DNA from: Candidatus Pseudobutyricicoccus lothianensis
Lineage (GTDB): Bacteria; Bacillota; Clostridia; Oscillospirales; Butyricicoccaceae
Direction of reading: 5' to 3'
NCBI GenBank assembly: GCA_904419295.1
Contig: CAJFRA010000001.1
Coordinates: 121,768-185,767, forward strand
Length of the DNA: 64,000 nucleotides
Below are positions 10,239 to 19,924 of this stretch, piece by piece. The stretch's first letter is position 1. The number at the start of each line of letters is the position of its first letter. Under the pieces are notes generated by a model. The model did not search any database, was not told where the DNA came from, and saw nothing but the letters and a program-made list of their open reading frames with translations. Both the position numbers and the translations under genes were made by a program.

Positions 10239-12881
10239 ATGGAAAAATTGGGACTGAACGAAATTCGGGAACGCTTTTTGCGTTTCTTTGAAAGCAAAGG
10301 GCATCTGCGCATCCAGAGCTATCCGCTGGTGCCGCAAAACGACAACTCCCTGCTGCTGATCAACGCGGGCATGGCGCCGCTGAAGCACTACTTTACCGGC
10401 GAGCTGACACCGCCTGCCCCCCGGGTGACCGATTGCCAAAAGTGCATTCGCACGCTGGACATCGACAGTGTGGGCAAGGATTCCCGCCATGGCACCTATT
10501 TTGAGATGCTGGGCAATTTCTCCTTTGGCGACTATTTCAAGCGGGAGGCTTGCCAGTGGGCTTGGGAGTTCATCACCCAGGAGATGAAGATGCCGGTGGA
10601 CCGGCTGTATGTGTCGGTGTTCCACGAGGACGACGAGGCCTATGACATCTGGACCAAGGAGATCGGCGTGGCAGAAGACCACATGGTACGCCTGGGCCGG
10701 GAGGACAATTTCTGGGAGATCGGCTCCGGCCCCTGCGGCCCCTGCTCGGAGATCTATTTCGACCGGGGCGAGCAATACGGCTGCGGCAAACCGGATTGCG
10801 CCCCCGGCTGCGATTGCGACCGGTATGTGGAATTTTGGAACCTGGTCTTCAGCCAGTTCAACAGCGACGGCAAGGGTCACTATGAGCCGCTGGAGAAAAA
10901 GAACATCGACACCGGAATGGGCATCGAGCGGCTGGCCTGCATCCTGCAGGATGTGGAATCCCTGTTCGACGTGGATACCGTGCGCCGCATCCGGGACCAT
11001 GTGTCCCGCCTGGCCGGCATCCCCTATGGCCAAGATAAGCGGAGCGATGTTTCCATGCGTATCATCACCGACCACATCCGCAGCAGCGTCATGTTGGTGT
11101 GCGATGGCGTCATCCCCTCCAACGAGGGCCGGGGCTATGTGCTGCGCCGCCTGCTGCGCCGCGCCGCCCGCCATGGCCGCCTGCTGGGGCTGACAAAGCC
11201 CTTCCTGGCAGAAGTGGCCGAGACCGTGATCCAGGAAAACGAGGGGGCCTACCCCGAGCTGCGGGAAAAGCAGGAGTACATTCAAAAGCTGATCCGCATT
11301 GAAGAAGAGCGGTTTGCCGCCACCGTGGAGAGCGGCTTGGTCAAGCTGGATGAAATGATCGGCCTGCTGAAAGGCGGGGCGGGAGACACCCTTTCCGGTG
11401 AAGACGCCTTTAAACTGTATGACACCTATGGTTTCCCCATCGACCTGACCGTCGAGATCTTGGAAGAACAGGGCATGAAATTGGCCCGGGAAGCCTTTGA
11501 AGAGCAGATGAAAGCCCAGCGCAAACGGGCCCGGGAGGCACGGGGCAACACCGTGGGCCTGGGATGGGCCGGCGACGATGTGTCGCTGAAAGAGCTGCCT
11601 GCCACAGTGTTTACCGGCTATGACCGGTTGGAAGGGCAAGGCCGGGTGCTGGCCCTTGTGGCCGAAGGGGAGCTGGCCGGTTCCCTGGGCCAGGGGGGCG
11701 AAGGTGTGGCCGTGTTGGACCAGACGCCCTTCTATGCGGAAAGCGGCGGCCAGACCTGGGATACCGGCACGCTGACTTGGCCCCAGGGCCGTGCCGCAGT
11801 GGTGGCTGTGCGCAAGACAGCAGACGGCAAATTCCTGCACCAGATCAAAGTGGAAGAGGGCCGGCTGGACGTGGAGACCACAGTGGATGCGGCGGTGGAC
11901 AGCACTCGCCGGCAGGCCATCATGCGGGCCCATTCGGCCACGCACCTGCTGCAAAAGGCGCTGCGCACTGTGCTGGGCAACCATGTGGAGCAGGCGGGCT
12001 CTCTGGTGGAGCCGGACCGGCTGCGTTTTGACTTCACCCATTTCAGTGCGGTGACGCCTGAAGAGCTGCAAAAGGTGGAGTACCTGGTCAACGAAGAGAT
12101 CTTGCGGGATGACCCGGTGGACATTCGGGAAATGCCCATTGACGAAGCGAAAAAGCTGGGCGCCATGGCTTTGTTTGGCGAAAAATACGGCGATATGGTG
12201 CGGGTGGTCAAAATGGGTGACTTCTCCATTGAGCTGTGCGGCGGCACCCATGTGCCCAATACAGCCCGGGTGGGGCTGCTCAAGATCTTGAGCGAAGCTT
12301 CGGTGGCGGCAGGCGTGCGCCGGGTAGAGGCCGTTGTGGGCCAGGGCGTCATCGCTATGCTGCAGGAAAGAGATGCCCTGATCGCCCATGCGGCGGCGGC
12401 CATCAAGGCAGCGCCCGTGGAGCTGGTCCACAAGGCGGAACAGATGATGGGCGAACTGCGCCAGGCATCCCATCAAGTGGAAGTGCTCAACGCCCGGGTG
12501 GCGGCCATGCGTTCGGTGGAGCTGCTGAACTTTGCCCGCACAGCCGGCGACAGCGGCGTCAACGTGCTGGCCATGCAGGTGGAGGATGTGACGCCGGATA
12601 TGCTGCGCACTCTCAGCGATTCTTTGCGGGACAAAGCACCCAACCTGGTCAGCGTGCTGGCGTTGGTACACGACGGCAAGATCAACTTTGTGGCGGCCTG
12701 CGGCAAAGAAGCGGTGAAAAAGGGAGCCCATGCAGGCAATATCCTCAAGCAGATCGCCAAGATCGCCGGCGGTGGCGGCGGCGGACGGCCGGACAGCGCT
12801 ACGGCTGGCGGCAAAGACGTTTCCAAGCTGGAAGAGGCGTTGGAAGCCGTGAACAACATAGTGGAACAGATGGTAAAGTGA
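10239..12881 (+). CDS. alaS: Alanyl-tRNA synthetase
   Basis: Full-length AlaRS; HSATHLLQKALR, CGGTHVPNT; GTG at 10230 is an alternative start. Confidence 0.97.
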   Translation: MEKLGLNEIRERFLRFFESKGHLRIQSYPLVPQNDNSLLLINAGMAPLKHYFTGELTPPAPRVTDCQKCIRTLDIDSVGKDSRHGTYFEMLGNFSFGDYFKREACQWAWEFITQEMKMPVDRLYVSVFHEDDEAYDIWTKEIGVAEDHMVRLGREDNFWEIGSGPCGPCSEIYFDRGEQYGCGKPDCAPGCDCDRYVEFWNLVFSQFNSDGKGHYEPLEKKNIDTGMGIERLACILQDVESLFDVDTVRRIRDHVSRLAGIPYGQDKRSDVSMRIITDHIRSSVMLVCDGVIPSNEGRGYVLRRLLRRAARHGRLLGLTKPFLAEVAETVIQENEGAYPELREKQEYIQKLIRIEEERFAATVESGLVKLDEMIGLLKGGAGDTLSGEDAFKLYDTYGFPIDLTVEILEEQGMKLAREAFEEQMKAQRKRAREARGNTVGLGWAGDDVSLKELPATVFTGYDRLEGQGRVLALVAEGELAGSLGQGGEGVAVLDQTPFYAESGGQTWDTGTLTWPQGRAAVVAVRKTADGKFLHQIKVEEGRLDVETTVDAAVDSTRRQAIMRAHSATHLLQKALRTVLGNHVEQAGSLVEPDRLRFDFTHFSAVTPEELQKVEYLVNEEILRDDPVDIREMPIDEAKKLGAMALFGEKYGDMVRVVKMGDFSIELCGGTHVPNTARVGLLKILSEASVAAGVRRVEAVVGQGVIAMLQERDALIAHAAAAIKAAPVELVHKAEQMMGELRQASHQVEVLNARVAAMRSVELLNFARTAGDSGVNVLAMQVEDVTPDMLRTLSDSLRDKAPNLVSVLALVHDGKINFVAACGKEAVKKGAHAGNILKQIAKIAGGGGGGRPDSATAGGKDVSKLEEALEAVNNIVEQMVK

Positions 12882-12889
12882 GGGATACG

Positions 12890-13228
12890 ATGGACTGCGT
12901 TTTTTGTAAGATCATAGCGGGGGAGATCCCCTCGAAAAAACTGTACGAAGATGATATGGTCTATGCCTTCTATGACATCGAGCCTGCGGCGCCGGTACAC
13001 TTTCTGGTAGTGCCGAAAGAACATGTGCTGGAATCCTGCGCCCAGGTGCAAGAGGAGCATGCGGCCTTGATCGGCCATATCTTCCATGTGATCGCCCAGT
13101 TGGCCCGCCAGCTCGATCTGGCGGGAGGCTACCGGGTGGTGACCAACTGCGGCGCCGACGCGGGGCAGACAGTGCAGCATCTGCACTTCCACGTGTTGGG
13201 CGGCGGCCCCTTGGGCGCCATGGCGTAA
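12890..13228 (+). CDS. HIT family protein
   Basis: CVFCKIIAGEIPSKKLYEDD and HLHFHVLGG (HxHxH) motif. Confidence 0.93.
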   Translation: MDCVFCKIIAGEIPSKKLYEDDMVYAFYDIEPAAPVHFLVVPKEHVLESCAQVQEEHAALIGHIFHVIAQLARQLDLAGGYRVVTNCGADAGQTVQHLHFHVLGGGPLGAMA

Positions 13229-13233
13229 TAGAG

Positions 13234-15432
13234 ATGGACCAGGCTAAGGGCCGGCGGTTGTGCTGGGTGGCTGCCGGCGCAGCCCCGGCCCTTTGGCTGG
13301 GCGCCCAGCTGCTGATCCATGGGATCTTGCTGCCCGCCGCTGTGGCGGCTGCCGGTGCGTTCCTTGCGCTTCTGGTGCCCCTGGCTGGTGGGCGGCGCGC
13401 CATTTGGCTGTGGCTGGCCGGCTGTGGGGCAGGCCTTGCCCTGTTCGGCCTGTACCAGACCCGGGTGGTGGAGCCTCAGTGGCGGCAAGCCGGGTGGAGC
13501 GGTACGCTGCGCTGCCAGACGACTGGCTATGCCCAAGGCATGGGAGAGTATGGCCAGGTGGAATGCCGGGCGCTGGCCCTGGGGGAAGAGGAGGTTTCCT
13601 TCTCCTTCCGCCTGTACTTGACAGATGCCAGCCCGGATCTGGGGCCGGGTCAGACCTTGCAGGTGGAAGCAAGGCTGGACCGGGCGCCGCTGGACAGTTT
13701 GCGTGGTTTTTCCAAACAAGGGCAGTTTTTAACGGCCCGGCAGATCGGCGGGCTGGAAGTGGAGACGGGCAGCCCTGCCTGGTGGAGCTGGGCCCCGCGG
13801 ACGGCACGCCACATGCAGGAGTGCTTTGCCCGCTGGCTGCCCCAGCGCCAGGCGGCGCTGCTGACCGGCATTACCACTGGGCAAAAAGATGCATTCACCG
13901 CCCAGCAGCGGCGGGATCTGAATTTGAGCGGTACTTCCCACCTGACGGCAGTATCCGGCCTGCATGTGTCTGTATTGCTGTCGCTGTGTGTGCTGGCCCT
14001 GGGAAAAAGAGGAGGCTTGGCCTTGGGCGTTCCGCTGTGCCTGGGCTTTGCCTGGCTGTCCGGCTTTACTCCCTCCGCCGTGCGGGCCGTGGTAATGGCC
14101 TGCCTGCCCGCCGGGGCAATGGCTTTGCGGCGGGAGAGCGATTCCCTCACCGGGCTGGCGGCCGCCCTGCTGGTGCTGCTTTTGTGGAACCCCATGAGCG
14201 TGCTGGATGTGGGGCTGCAGCTGTCTTTCGGCGCCACACTGGGGCTGATCTTGTTTTTGCCGCCTTTGCAGCAGGCCATTGGACGCCGGTTTGCCGGCGG
14301 TGGCTGGCGCCGGTTGTGCCGGGGCGTGCTGCACTCCCTGGCGGCCAGCGGCGCGGCTTTGTGCTTTACTTTGCCTCTGTCTGCCCTGGTATTTAGCCGG
14401 GTGTCCCTGGTCTCGCTGTTGACCAATCTGCTCATCGTGCCGCTGCTGCCGCCTATTTTGGCACTGGGGCTGGCCCTTCCCCTGGTGGAATGGTGCCGCC
14501 CGCTGGCTGTGGCAGTATCCGGCGCCCTCCGTTTGCTGCTGGGCTGGGTAGATGGCGTACAGCATGCCAGCGCCCAGCTGCCCTTTGCCTCAGCCCGAGG
14601 CGGCGCGGCATTTTTGTTGGTCTTTGGCCTGCTGGCTGCCGGTTGGGCGTTGTTTGCCCTGCGCCGCAGGTCGGTGGGGGCAGGTTTGGGCGGCATGGCC
14701 TTGTTGGCCTCGCTGTGTTTGATTCTGGGGGCGGTGGAGAGCAGCGTCATGCAGACGATCCATTTGGTAAACTGCGGTGGAAGCGCCCTGCTTCTGGCGG
14801 AGCAAGGGGGCCGGGTACAGGCCCTTTGCGCAGGCCCGTGGCAGGGGGATGCTTTTTATCAAACTGCCCAGAATGCTTTGGACCGGCTGGGAGGTGACCG
14901 GGTGGAAAGGCTGTGGCTCACAACGCCCCAGGGCATCGCCCCCATCGATGAGACCGACCACTGGGCCCAGGTGGATACCGTAGCCGCACCGGCGGGCAGC
15001 GTGCCGGGGCAGATGGTGGGGCGCAGGGCCATGGAATACCGAGCAGGCGGTGCCTTTTCCTTTGCCGGCGGCCAGGGCGTACTGCTGCCGGGCGGGGAGT
15101 CCTACGGCGCTCAGCTGGGCTTTTCCCGCGGCAGGGTCTTGTTGGGCTGCGGCTTGGAACCGGCTCAGCTGCTGGCCATCGTCCAGCAGACCGGCGCCCG
15201 TGCCGATATTTTGGTGGTGGATGCAGCCTATGGAGAAGATCTGCCCCGGCTTGCGGCGGTCTGCCAGCGGGTAGAGCCCCAGCTGCTGGTGTGCATCCAG
15301 CCGGATTATGCCGAGGAAGAGACCTCATTGGGCGCCGCTTTCCAGGGGCCCATTGCCTATTTACAGCCCTTTGATTCGCTGGATTGGACGATGCCCCGGC
15401 AGTGGGGCCAAAAAGGGGAGGCGAAAGGATGA
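13234..15432 (+). CDS. comEC: DNA internalization-related competence protein ComEC/Rec2
   Basis: LTGITTGQKDAFTAQQRRDLNLSGTSHLTAVSGLHVS competence motif, multi-TM. Confidence 0.9.
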   Translation: MDQAKGRRLCWVAAGAAPALWLGAQLLIHGILLPAAVAAAGAFLALLVPLAGGRRAIWLWLAGCGAGLALFGLYQTRVVEPQWRQAGWSGTLRCQTTGYAQGMGEYGQVECRALALGEEEVSFSFRLYLTDASPDLGPGQTLQVEARLDRAPLDSLRGFSKQGQFLTARQIGGLEVETGSPAWWSWAPRTARHMQECFARWLPQRQAALLTGITTGQKDAFTAQQRRDLNLSGTSHLTAVSGLHVSVLLSLCVLALGKRGGLALGVPLCLGFAWLSGFTPSAVRAVVMACLPAGAMALRRESDSLTGLAAALLVLLLWNPMSVLDVGLQLSFGATLGLILFLPPLQQAIGRRFAGGGWRRLCRGVLHSLAASGAALCFTLPLSALVFSRVSLVSLLTNLLIVPLLPPILALGLALPLVEWCRPLAVAVSGALRLLLGWVDGVQHASAQLPFASARGGAAFLLVFGLLAAGWALFALRRRSVGAGLGGMALLASLCLILGAVESSVMQTIHLVNCGGSALLLAEQGGRVQALCAGPWQGDAFYQTAQNALDRLGGDRVERLWLTTPQGIAPIDETDHWAQVDTVAAPAGSVPGQMVGRRAMEYRAGGAFSFAGGQGVLLPGGESYGAQLGFSRGRVLLGCGLEPAQLLAIVQQTGARADILVVDAAYGEDLPRLAAVCQRVEPQLLVCIQPDYAEEETSLGAAFQGPIAYLQPFDSLDWTMPRQWGQKGEAKG

Positions 15433-16472
15433 AAAAGACGGAAAATGGGGCCTATGCCAAGCTGCGCCGCGACGTGGCGGAGGGCCACACCGAGAATCTC
15501 TACCTGTTTTATGGGGAAGAGACCTACTTGAAGGAGCACTACAAAGACCGGCTGGTCCAGCTGTTTGGCGGCCAGGGGTTTGCCGATTTCAATGTGGTGG
15601 TGTTGGATGGCGATGGGGTGACGGCCGACGATTTGGCGGATGCAGTGGAAAGCCTGCCTGTCATGAGCGACCGCAAGCTGGTGCTGGTGCGGGATCTGAA
15701 TTTGAGCCGCCCGCCTGCCGGCCTGAAAGACCAACTGCAGGCCATATTGGAAAACGTACCGGATACCGTCTGCCTGGTCCTCTACTTTGATACCCTGGAA
15801 TACAAGCCGGACAAACGGCTGAAACTGTGGCAGACTGCTTTGAAAAAAGGCCAGGCAGTGGAATTTTCCAAAGCGCCTCCCAGCGAATTGTACCCTTGGA
15901 TCCAGCGGCGGTGCAGTGCATTGGGCAAGACCATCGGCCGGCAGGAATGCGAGTATTTGACTTTTGTGTGCGGCAGCCTGATGACGAACCTGGCCAGCGA
16001 GATCGATAAGATCGCCGCGGGCACACCGGGGGAGGCCATTGGCAAACGGGATATAGACCGGCTGGCTTGCCGGGTCTTGGAAGCCCAGATCTACCAGCTG
16101 ACCGACTGCATCTCCAGCGGGGATACGGCGGCGGCCATCCGTACCCTGCGGGATCTGCTGGCCCTGCGATTCGAGCCTGTGGTGCTGGCCGGCGCCATTG
16201 CCCGGCAGGTGCAAAAGCTCTATGCCGCCAAACTGGTGCTGCAGCAGGGCATGGGCGAAGAAAAGCTGATGGGGCTCTTCGCCATGCGCTCCAGCTACCC
16301 GGCCAAGCTGCTGCTGCGCGCGGCCCAGAAGAGGAGCCTGCCATGGCTGCGCCGGGCGCTGCATCTCTGTGCCCAGGCGGATGTGGAGCTGAAGAGCAAC
16401 GTGCCAGACGACGCCCGCGTGTTGGAACTGCTGCTGCTGCGCATGGCGGCGCCAGAAGGGGGGACCCTATGA
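15429..16472 (+). CDS. holA: DNA polymerase III subunit delta
   Basis: NLYLFYGEETYLKEHYKDRL N-terminus, typical length and position after comEC. Confidence 0.9.
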   Translation: MKKTENGAYAKLRRDVAEGHTENLYLFYGEETYLKEHYKDRLVQLFGGQGFADFNVVVLDGDGVTADDLADAVESLPVMSDRKLVLVRDLNLSRPPAGLKDQLQAILENVPDTVCLVLYFDTLEYKPDKRLKLWQTALKKGQAVEFSKAPPSELYPWIQRRCSALGKTIGRQECEYLTFVCGSLMTNLASEIDKIAAGTPGEAIGKRDIDRLACRVLEAQIYQLTDCISSGDTAAAIRTLRDLLALRFEPVVLAGAIARQVQKLYAAKLVLQQGMGEEKLMGLFAMRSSYPAKLLLRAAQKRSLPWLRRALHLCAQADVELKSNVPDDARVLELLLLRMAAPEGGTL

Positions 16473-17074
16473 TCCGCATCGAGCCCGCCATTGTCGTAGA
16501 AGGGCGATACGACAAAAACAAGATCAAGCAGCTGTTCGACACCGTTGTGCTGGATACGGCAGGCTTCGGCATTTTTAAGGACCGAGAAAAAGCAGCTTTC
16601 ATCCGCCGGCTGGCACGCACCAAAGGGATCTTGGTCCTCACCGATTCGGATCACGCCGGTTTTCAGATCCGCAACTACATCAAGAACATCGCCGCAGGCG
16701 GCAAGGTCTATCACGCCTATACGCCGGACCTCTACGGAAAAGAGCGGCGGAAGAGCCGCCCCTCCCGGGAGGGAAAGCTGGGGGTGGAAGGCGTGCCCGA
16801 CCAGGTGATCATAGAGGCGGTGCGGCGCAGCGGCGTGCCCATGGAAGAGGGGGCATCCCGCCAGCGGAGCAGCATGACCAAATCGGATTTTCTGGATTGG
16901 GGGCTGGCTGGGCCGGGCAGTGCCGCCCGGCGCAAAAAATTGTTGGCTGCCCTGGAATTGCCCGAAGACATGACCGCCAATGCCCTGTTGGAAGCGGTCA
17001 ATGTGCTGTGCAGCCGTTGGGAGGTACAGCAGCTGTGTCAAACATTGCAGGCAGAGGGCGACAAAAAGCCGTGA
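16469..17074 (+). CDS. Ribonuclease M5-like / toprim domain protein
   Basis: VVEGRYDKNKIKQLFDTVVL and LVLTDSDHAGFQIRNYIK toprim motifs. Confidence 0.85.
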   Translation: MIRIEPAIVVEGRYDKNKIKQLFDTVVLDTAGFGIFKDREKAAFIRRLARTKGILVLTDSDHAGFQIRNYIKNIAAGGKVYHAYTPDLYGKERRKSRPSREGKLGVEGVPDQVIIEAVRRSGVPMEEGASRQRSSMTKSDFLDWGLAGPGSAARRKKLLAALELPEDMTANALLEAVNVLCSRWEVQQLCQTLQAEGDKKP

Positions 17075-17097
17075 AACTTGAGTTTCACGGCTTTTTG
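17064..17097 (+). terminator. Rho-independent terminator (overlaps stop codon of rnmV-like gene)
   Basis: AAAAAGCCGTGAAAC-TTGA-GTTTCACGGCTTTTT inverted repeat with T tract. Confidence 0.85.
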
Positions 17098-17285
17098 CTT
17101 GTGAGAGAATGAGAATGAGTGGAGGAAATTGTGGATTTCCGTTGTAACAACGGAAACGGATAGCGCCGAACACACGCTTTTCAGCGCCACCCGTTTCGGT
17201 TATTTATGTGGGAGGATCGGTGTTCTAAGTTTTGAGAAACAATAGGAATGAGGTGAATGAGTGAGGAGCCGGTGATTTGAAAAAG

Positions 17286-17720
17286 TTATTGGGCCAAGGC
17301 AGCTCCCAGTGTCTTGCATTGGGCGGTCTCTTCAGCGCCCGGCGCGCCGCAGGCCATGACGCCCTGGCTGCCCACCAGTGCAGCACTCGCTTTTTCACAG
17401 CGCTCCTGCCAATCGCGCATCCATTGCCCATCGCCCCAGCCATAGGAGCCGAAGAGCAACAGGGGCTTGCCTTGTAAGTGAGGTTCCAGCTCAGTAAAGA
17501 AAGGCTCGAATTCAGCTTCTTCCAGCACTTCTGCCCCCATAGCTGGGCAGCCCAGCGCCAAAGCGTCGTAAGCGGCTGCCTCTTGGGCAGAGATGCCAGA
17601 AACCTCAGTCAGATGGACATCGGCGCCCGCTTCCTTGGCACCGGCGGCCACAGCTTCTGCCATCTGGGCTGTGTTGCCTGTCTGCGACCAGTAGATCACA
17701 GCGATCTTCTTCATGTTCAT
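17286..17720 (-). CDS. Flavodoxin
   Basis: IAVIYWSQTGNTAQMAEAVAAGAKEAG FMN-binding motif; GSYGWGDG. Confidence 0.93.
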   Translation of the reverse strand: MNMKKIAVIYWSQTGNTAQMAEAVAAGAKEAGADVHLTEVSGISAQEAAAYDALALGCPAMGAEVLEEAEFEPFFTELEPHLQGKPLLLFGSYGWGDGQWMRDWQERCEKASAALVGSQGVMACGAPGAEETAQCKTLGAALAQ

Positions 17721-17753
17721 ACCTCCTGTTTGCAGGAATCGAGAATGGTGATG

Positions 17754-18311
17754 CTAAGCGAATAAAAGTTGGGGGATGCTGGCCCCTGCAGCTACCCGGC
17801 GGCACAAGTAATCCCGGCAGTCATCGTAGCGCTGAAAGGTGTGTCGCGCCCTTTCTTCGTCGGAATACACTTTCCAGTAGCCGCACAGGATGCATCCCTT
17901 GCCCTGGCAGCGCTGAAAGGCCTCCACATCGCTGGGGGGATACCCCAGAAATAAGCCCACCTCGTGAGGAAAGGCGGAGCAGCTGCGAATGCGCTTTTGC
18001 AGATGGGCCAGCTGTTCGGACAGGCTGCCCGACGGGGGGTAGCCGGCCTGCAGCAACATCCGCCGCTGGGGTGGCCGCCGCAGCAGCGCTTGCAGCTGGG
18101 CAGGGGAATGGACGAGAAGGAGGGCGGAGGTACTGCAGCGGCACAGCATTTCCAGCCGGATGCCTTTGGCAGACAACAGGCGGTCATATTCGCAGATGGC
18201 CGCAGTCAGCCGTGGGATCTGTTCGCTGGATAGCCGGATGAGGTTGGCCGGTTTGATGCCCAGCAGCGTCGGGGCGCAGTGCAGAGCAAGCAGTTGATCC
18301 ATCTCTCGCAT
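17754..18311 (-). CDS. DUF3793-like protein (upstream partner of flavodoxin)
   Basis: LALHCAPTLLGIKPANLI, FPHEVGLFLGYPPSDVEAF, CGYWKVYSDEERA. Confidence 0.8.
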   Translation of the reverse strand: MREMDQLLALHCAPTLLGIKPANLIRLSSEQIPRLTAAICEYDRLLSAKGIRLEMLCRCSTSALLLVHSPAQLQALLRRPPQRRMLLQAGYPPSGSLSEQLAHLQKRIRSCSAFPHEVGLFLGYPPSDVEAFQRCQGKGCILCGYWKVYSDEERARHTFQRYDDCRDYLCRRVAAGASIPQLLFA

Positions 18312-18331
18312 GAGGGCCTCCTTCCTGGAAA

Positions 18332-18351
18332 TAGTTAGCTTAAGCTAACTA
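18332..18351. promoter_or_regulatory. DtxR/IdeR-type operator, perfect 20-bp palindrome upstream of DUF3793-flavodoxin
   Basis: TAGTTAGCTTAAGCTAACTA is self-complementary over 20 bp; matches TTAG...CTAA metal-regulator box architecture. Confidence 0.75.
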
Positions 18352-18391
18352 AATGGAGAAAGAAAAGGAACCGAAGTTCCTACATGGTGTA

Positions 18392-18407
18392 GTTAGTTTT
18401 TGCTAAC
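18392..18407. promoter_or_regulatory. Second DtxR-type operator upstream of DUF3793-flavodoxin
   Basis: GTTAG-TTTTTG-CTAAC, same GTTAG-N6-CTAAC layout. Confidence 0.7.
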
Positions 18408-18590
18408 CACGGACACATCATACCATGCCATGGTGGGGCTGTCAAGAGAAATTTGAAAATTCTTTTTCAGTTTTTTTACGCTTGCCAGAAGGAAAGTGCG
18501 ATCAATGGACGCAAAAAGGTTGCAAAAATACAGGTACTGCCACAGGGCCAAGGGCTGGCGCCGGGCAGGCAAAATGCCTGGCAGTGTGCG

Positions 18591-18977
18591 TCATCCCTTG
18601 GCAGAAAAGTCGCCTTGCTTTTGCAAATAGGCTTTCAGTTTTTCAAAGGTCTCTTCGCTCAAATCGTGTTCCACACGACAGGCATCGGCCGCCGCCACTT
18701 CGGGCGTGACACCGATGGCGACAAACCACTGGGAGATCAGACGGTGACGCTCATAAATGCGCTCCGCCACCTCCAAGCCGCTTTCGGTCAGCTCGATCCA
18801 CCCTTCGGGCGACATGGTGATATAGCCGTTTTCCCGCAGGAGCGACATGGCCCGGCTGACGCTGGGTTTGGAAAAATTCATATGATGGACTACATCGATG
18901 GAGCGTACACTGCCCTTTTGTTCTTTGAGCATCAAAATAGCTTCCAAATAGTTTTCAGAGGATTCGAAGATCTTCAC
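18591..18977 (-). CDS. DtxR family metal-dependent transcriptional regulator
   Basis: VKIFESSENYLEAILMLKEQKGSVRSIDVVHHMNFSKPSVSRAMSLLRENGYI and ESGLEVAERIYERHRLISQWF; GTG start at 18977 preceded by GGGAGG. Confidence 0.9.
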   Translation of the reverse strand: MKIFESSENYLEAILMLKEQKGSVRSIDVVHHMNFSKPSVSRAMSLLRENGYITMSPEGWIELTESGLEVAERIYERHRLISQWFVAIGVTPEVAAADACRVEHDLSEETFEKLKAYLQKQGDFSAKG

Positions 18978-19191
18978 GGTTTCAGCCTCCCTTTCCAGAC
19001 TGCAATTACGTTCACGACCCATACAATAGAGGAAAGAAAAAAGCGGCAAAAAGGAAAATGCAGTTCCCGCCGCCGGTATCATACCAGCTAAACCCCCAGA
19101 TAAGAGGACGATTTACACGATGGATATTCAGTGAACAACATTATAACACGAAACAAAAAAACGTTCAACCAAAGAAAAAGAAGGTTAGCCA

Positions 19192-19220
19192 TTGACAACT
19201 GAGGTTAGTTATGGTAAACT
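19192..19220 (+). promoter_or_regulatory. feoA promoter with overlapping degenerate DtxR-like operator
   Basis: TTGACA (19192) - N17 - TAAACT (19215-19220); GTTAG-TTATGG-TAAAC at 19204-19219 overlaps the -10. Confidence 0.6.
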
Positions 19221-19290
19221 GTAGCATCGGTAAGAAAGTTAGGGATAAGCAACCGCATAGGCGGCCATCCCTGGTTGAAAAAAGAAAGGA

Positions 19291-19512
19291 GTGATGGCTA
19301 TCATGCCATTGTCCATGGCCCAAAGTGGCGAGACTCAGGTAGTCAAAAAGATCCATGGCAAAGATGAGACCAAACGTTTTTTGGAGAGTTTGGGATTTAT
19401 CGAGGGGGCTAGGGTAACGATTGTCTCGGAACTGGCCGGCAACTTGATCGTCAATGTCAAGGATACCCGCGTAGCCATCAGCAAGAGCATGGCAAACCGC
19501 ATCATGGTGTAA
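19291..19512 (+). CDS. feoA: FeoA family ferrous iron transport protein
   Basis: KDETKRFLESLGFIEGARVTIVSELAGNLIVNVKDTRVAISKSMANRI. Confidence 0.9.
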   Translation: MMAIMPLSMAQSGETQVVKKIHGKDETKRFLESLGFIEGARVTIVSELAGNLIVNVKDTRVAISKSMANRIMV

Positions 19513-19626
19513 AACACGGGCCGGGCAGCCCGGCGCCTTGCATGTATGAAAGGCATAGACTGCCCGGCCTGCAGCGCGCTGGCAGACGGCGCAATGGAAA
19601 TATATGTGGAAAGAGAGGCATTGCAG

Positions 19627-19848
19627 ATGAAGACACTGCGGACGGTGAAGTGCGGCGAGACTGTCACTGTGACCCGGCTGGAGGGGGCTGGCCCCTTGAA
19701 ACGCCGGATCATGGATATGGGTATCACCAAAGGCACGGCGATCTATGTGCGCAAAGTGGCACCTTTGGGCGATCCGGTGGAGGTCACTGTACGGGGCTAT
19801 GAGCTGTCCTTGCGCAAGCAGGACGCCGAGTGCATCCAGGTGGAATAG
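19627..19848 (+). CDS. feoA: FeoA family protein (second copy)
   Basis: MKTLRTVKCGETVTVTRLEGAGPLKRRIMDMGITKGTAIYVRKVAPLGDPVEVTVRGYELSLRKQDAECI; ORF track start at 19546 is an alternative. Confidence 0.88.
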   Translation: MKTLRTVKCGETVTVTRLEGAGPLKRRIMDMGITKGTAIYVRKVAPLGDPVEVTVRGYELSLRKQDAECIQVE

Positions 19849-19875
19849 CAGGGGAGCCTGCTTTTTTGCTCGAGA

Positions 19876-19891
19876 GTTAGTGAAAACTAAC
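19876..19891. promoter_or_regulatory. DtxR-type operator upstream of feoB
   Basis: GTTAG-TGAAAA-CTAAC, between second feoA and feoB. Confidence 0.7.
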
Positions 19892-19924
19892 TAATTGATC
19901 GGATCTTCAGAGAGGAGTAAAACC

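Noticed and set aside
10071-12731. Long minus-strand ORF opposite alaS (886 aa)
   Set aside because: Antisense shadow of a highly conserved gene in GC-rich DNA; His/Gln-rich composition typical of spurious frames
19291-19848. Two feoA genes in tandem
   Set aside because: Common arrangement in Firmicutes feo operons
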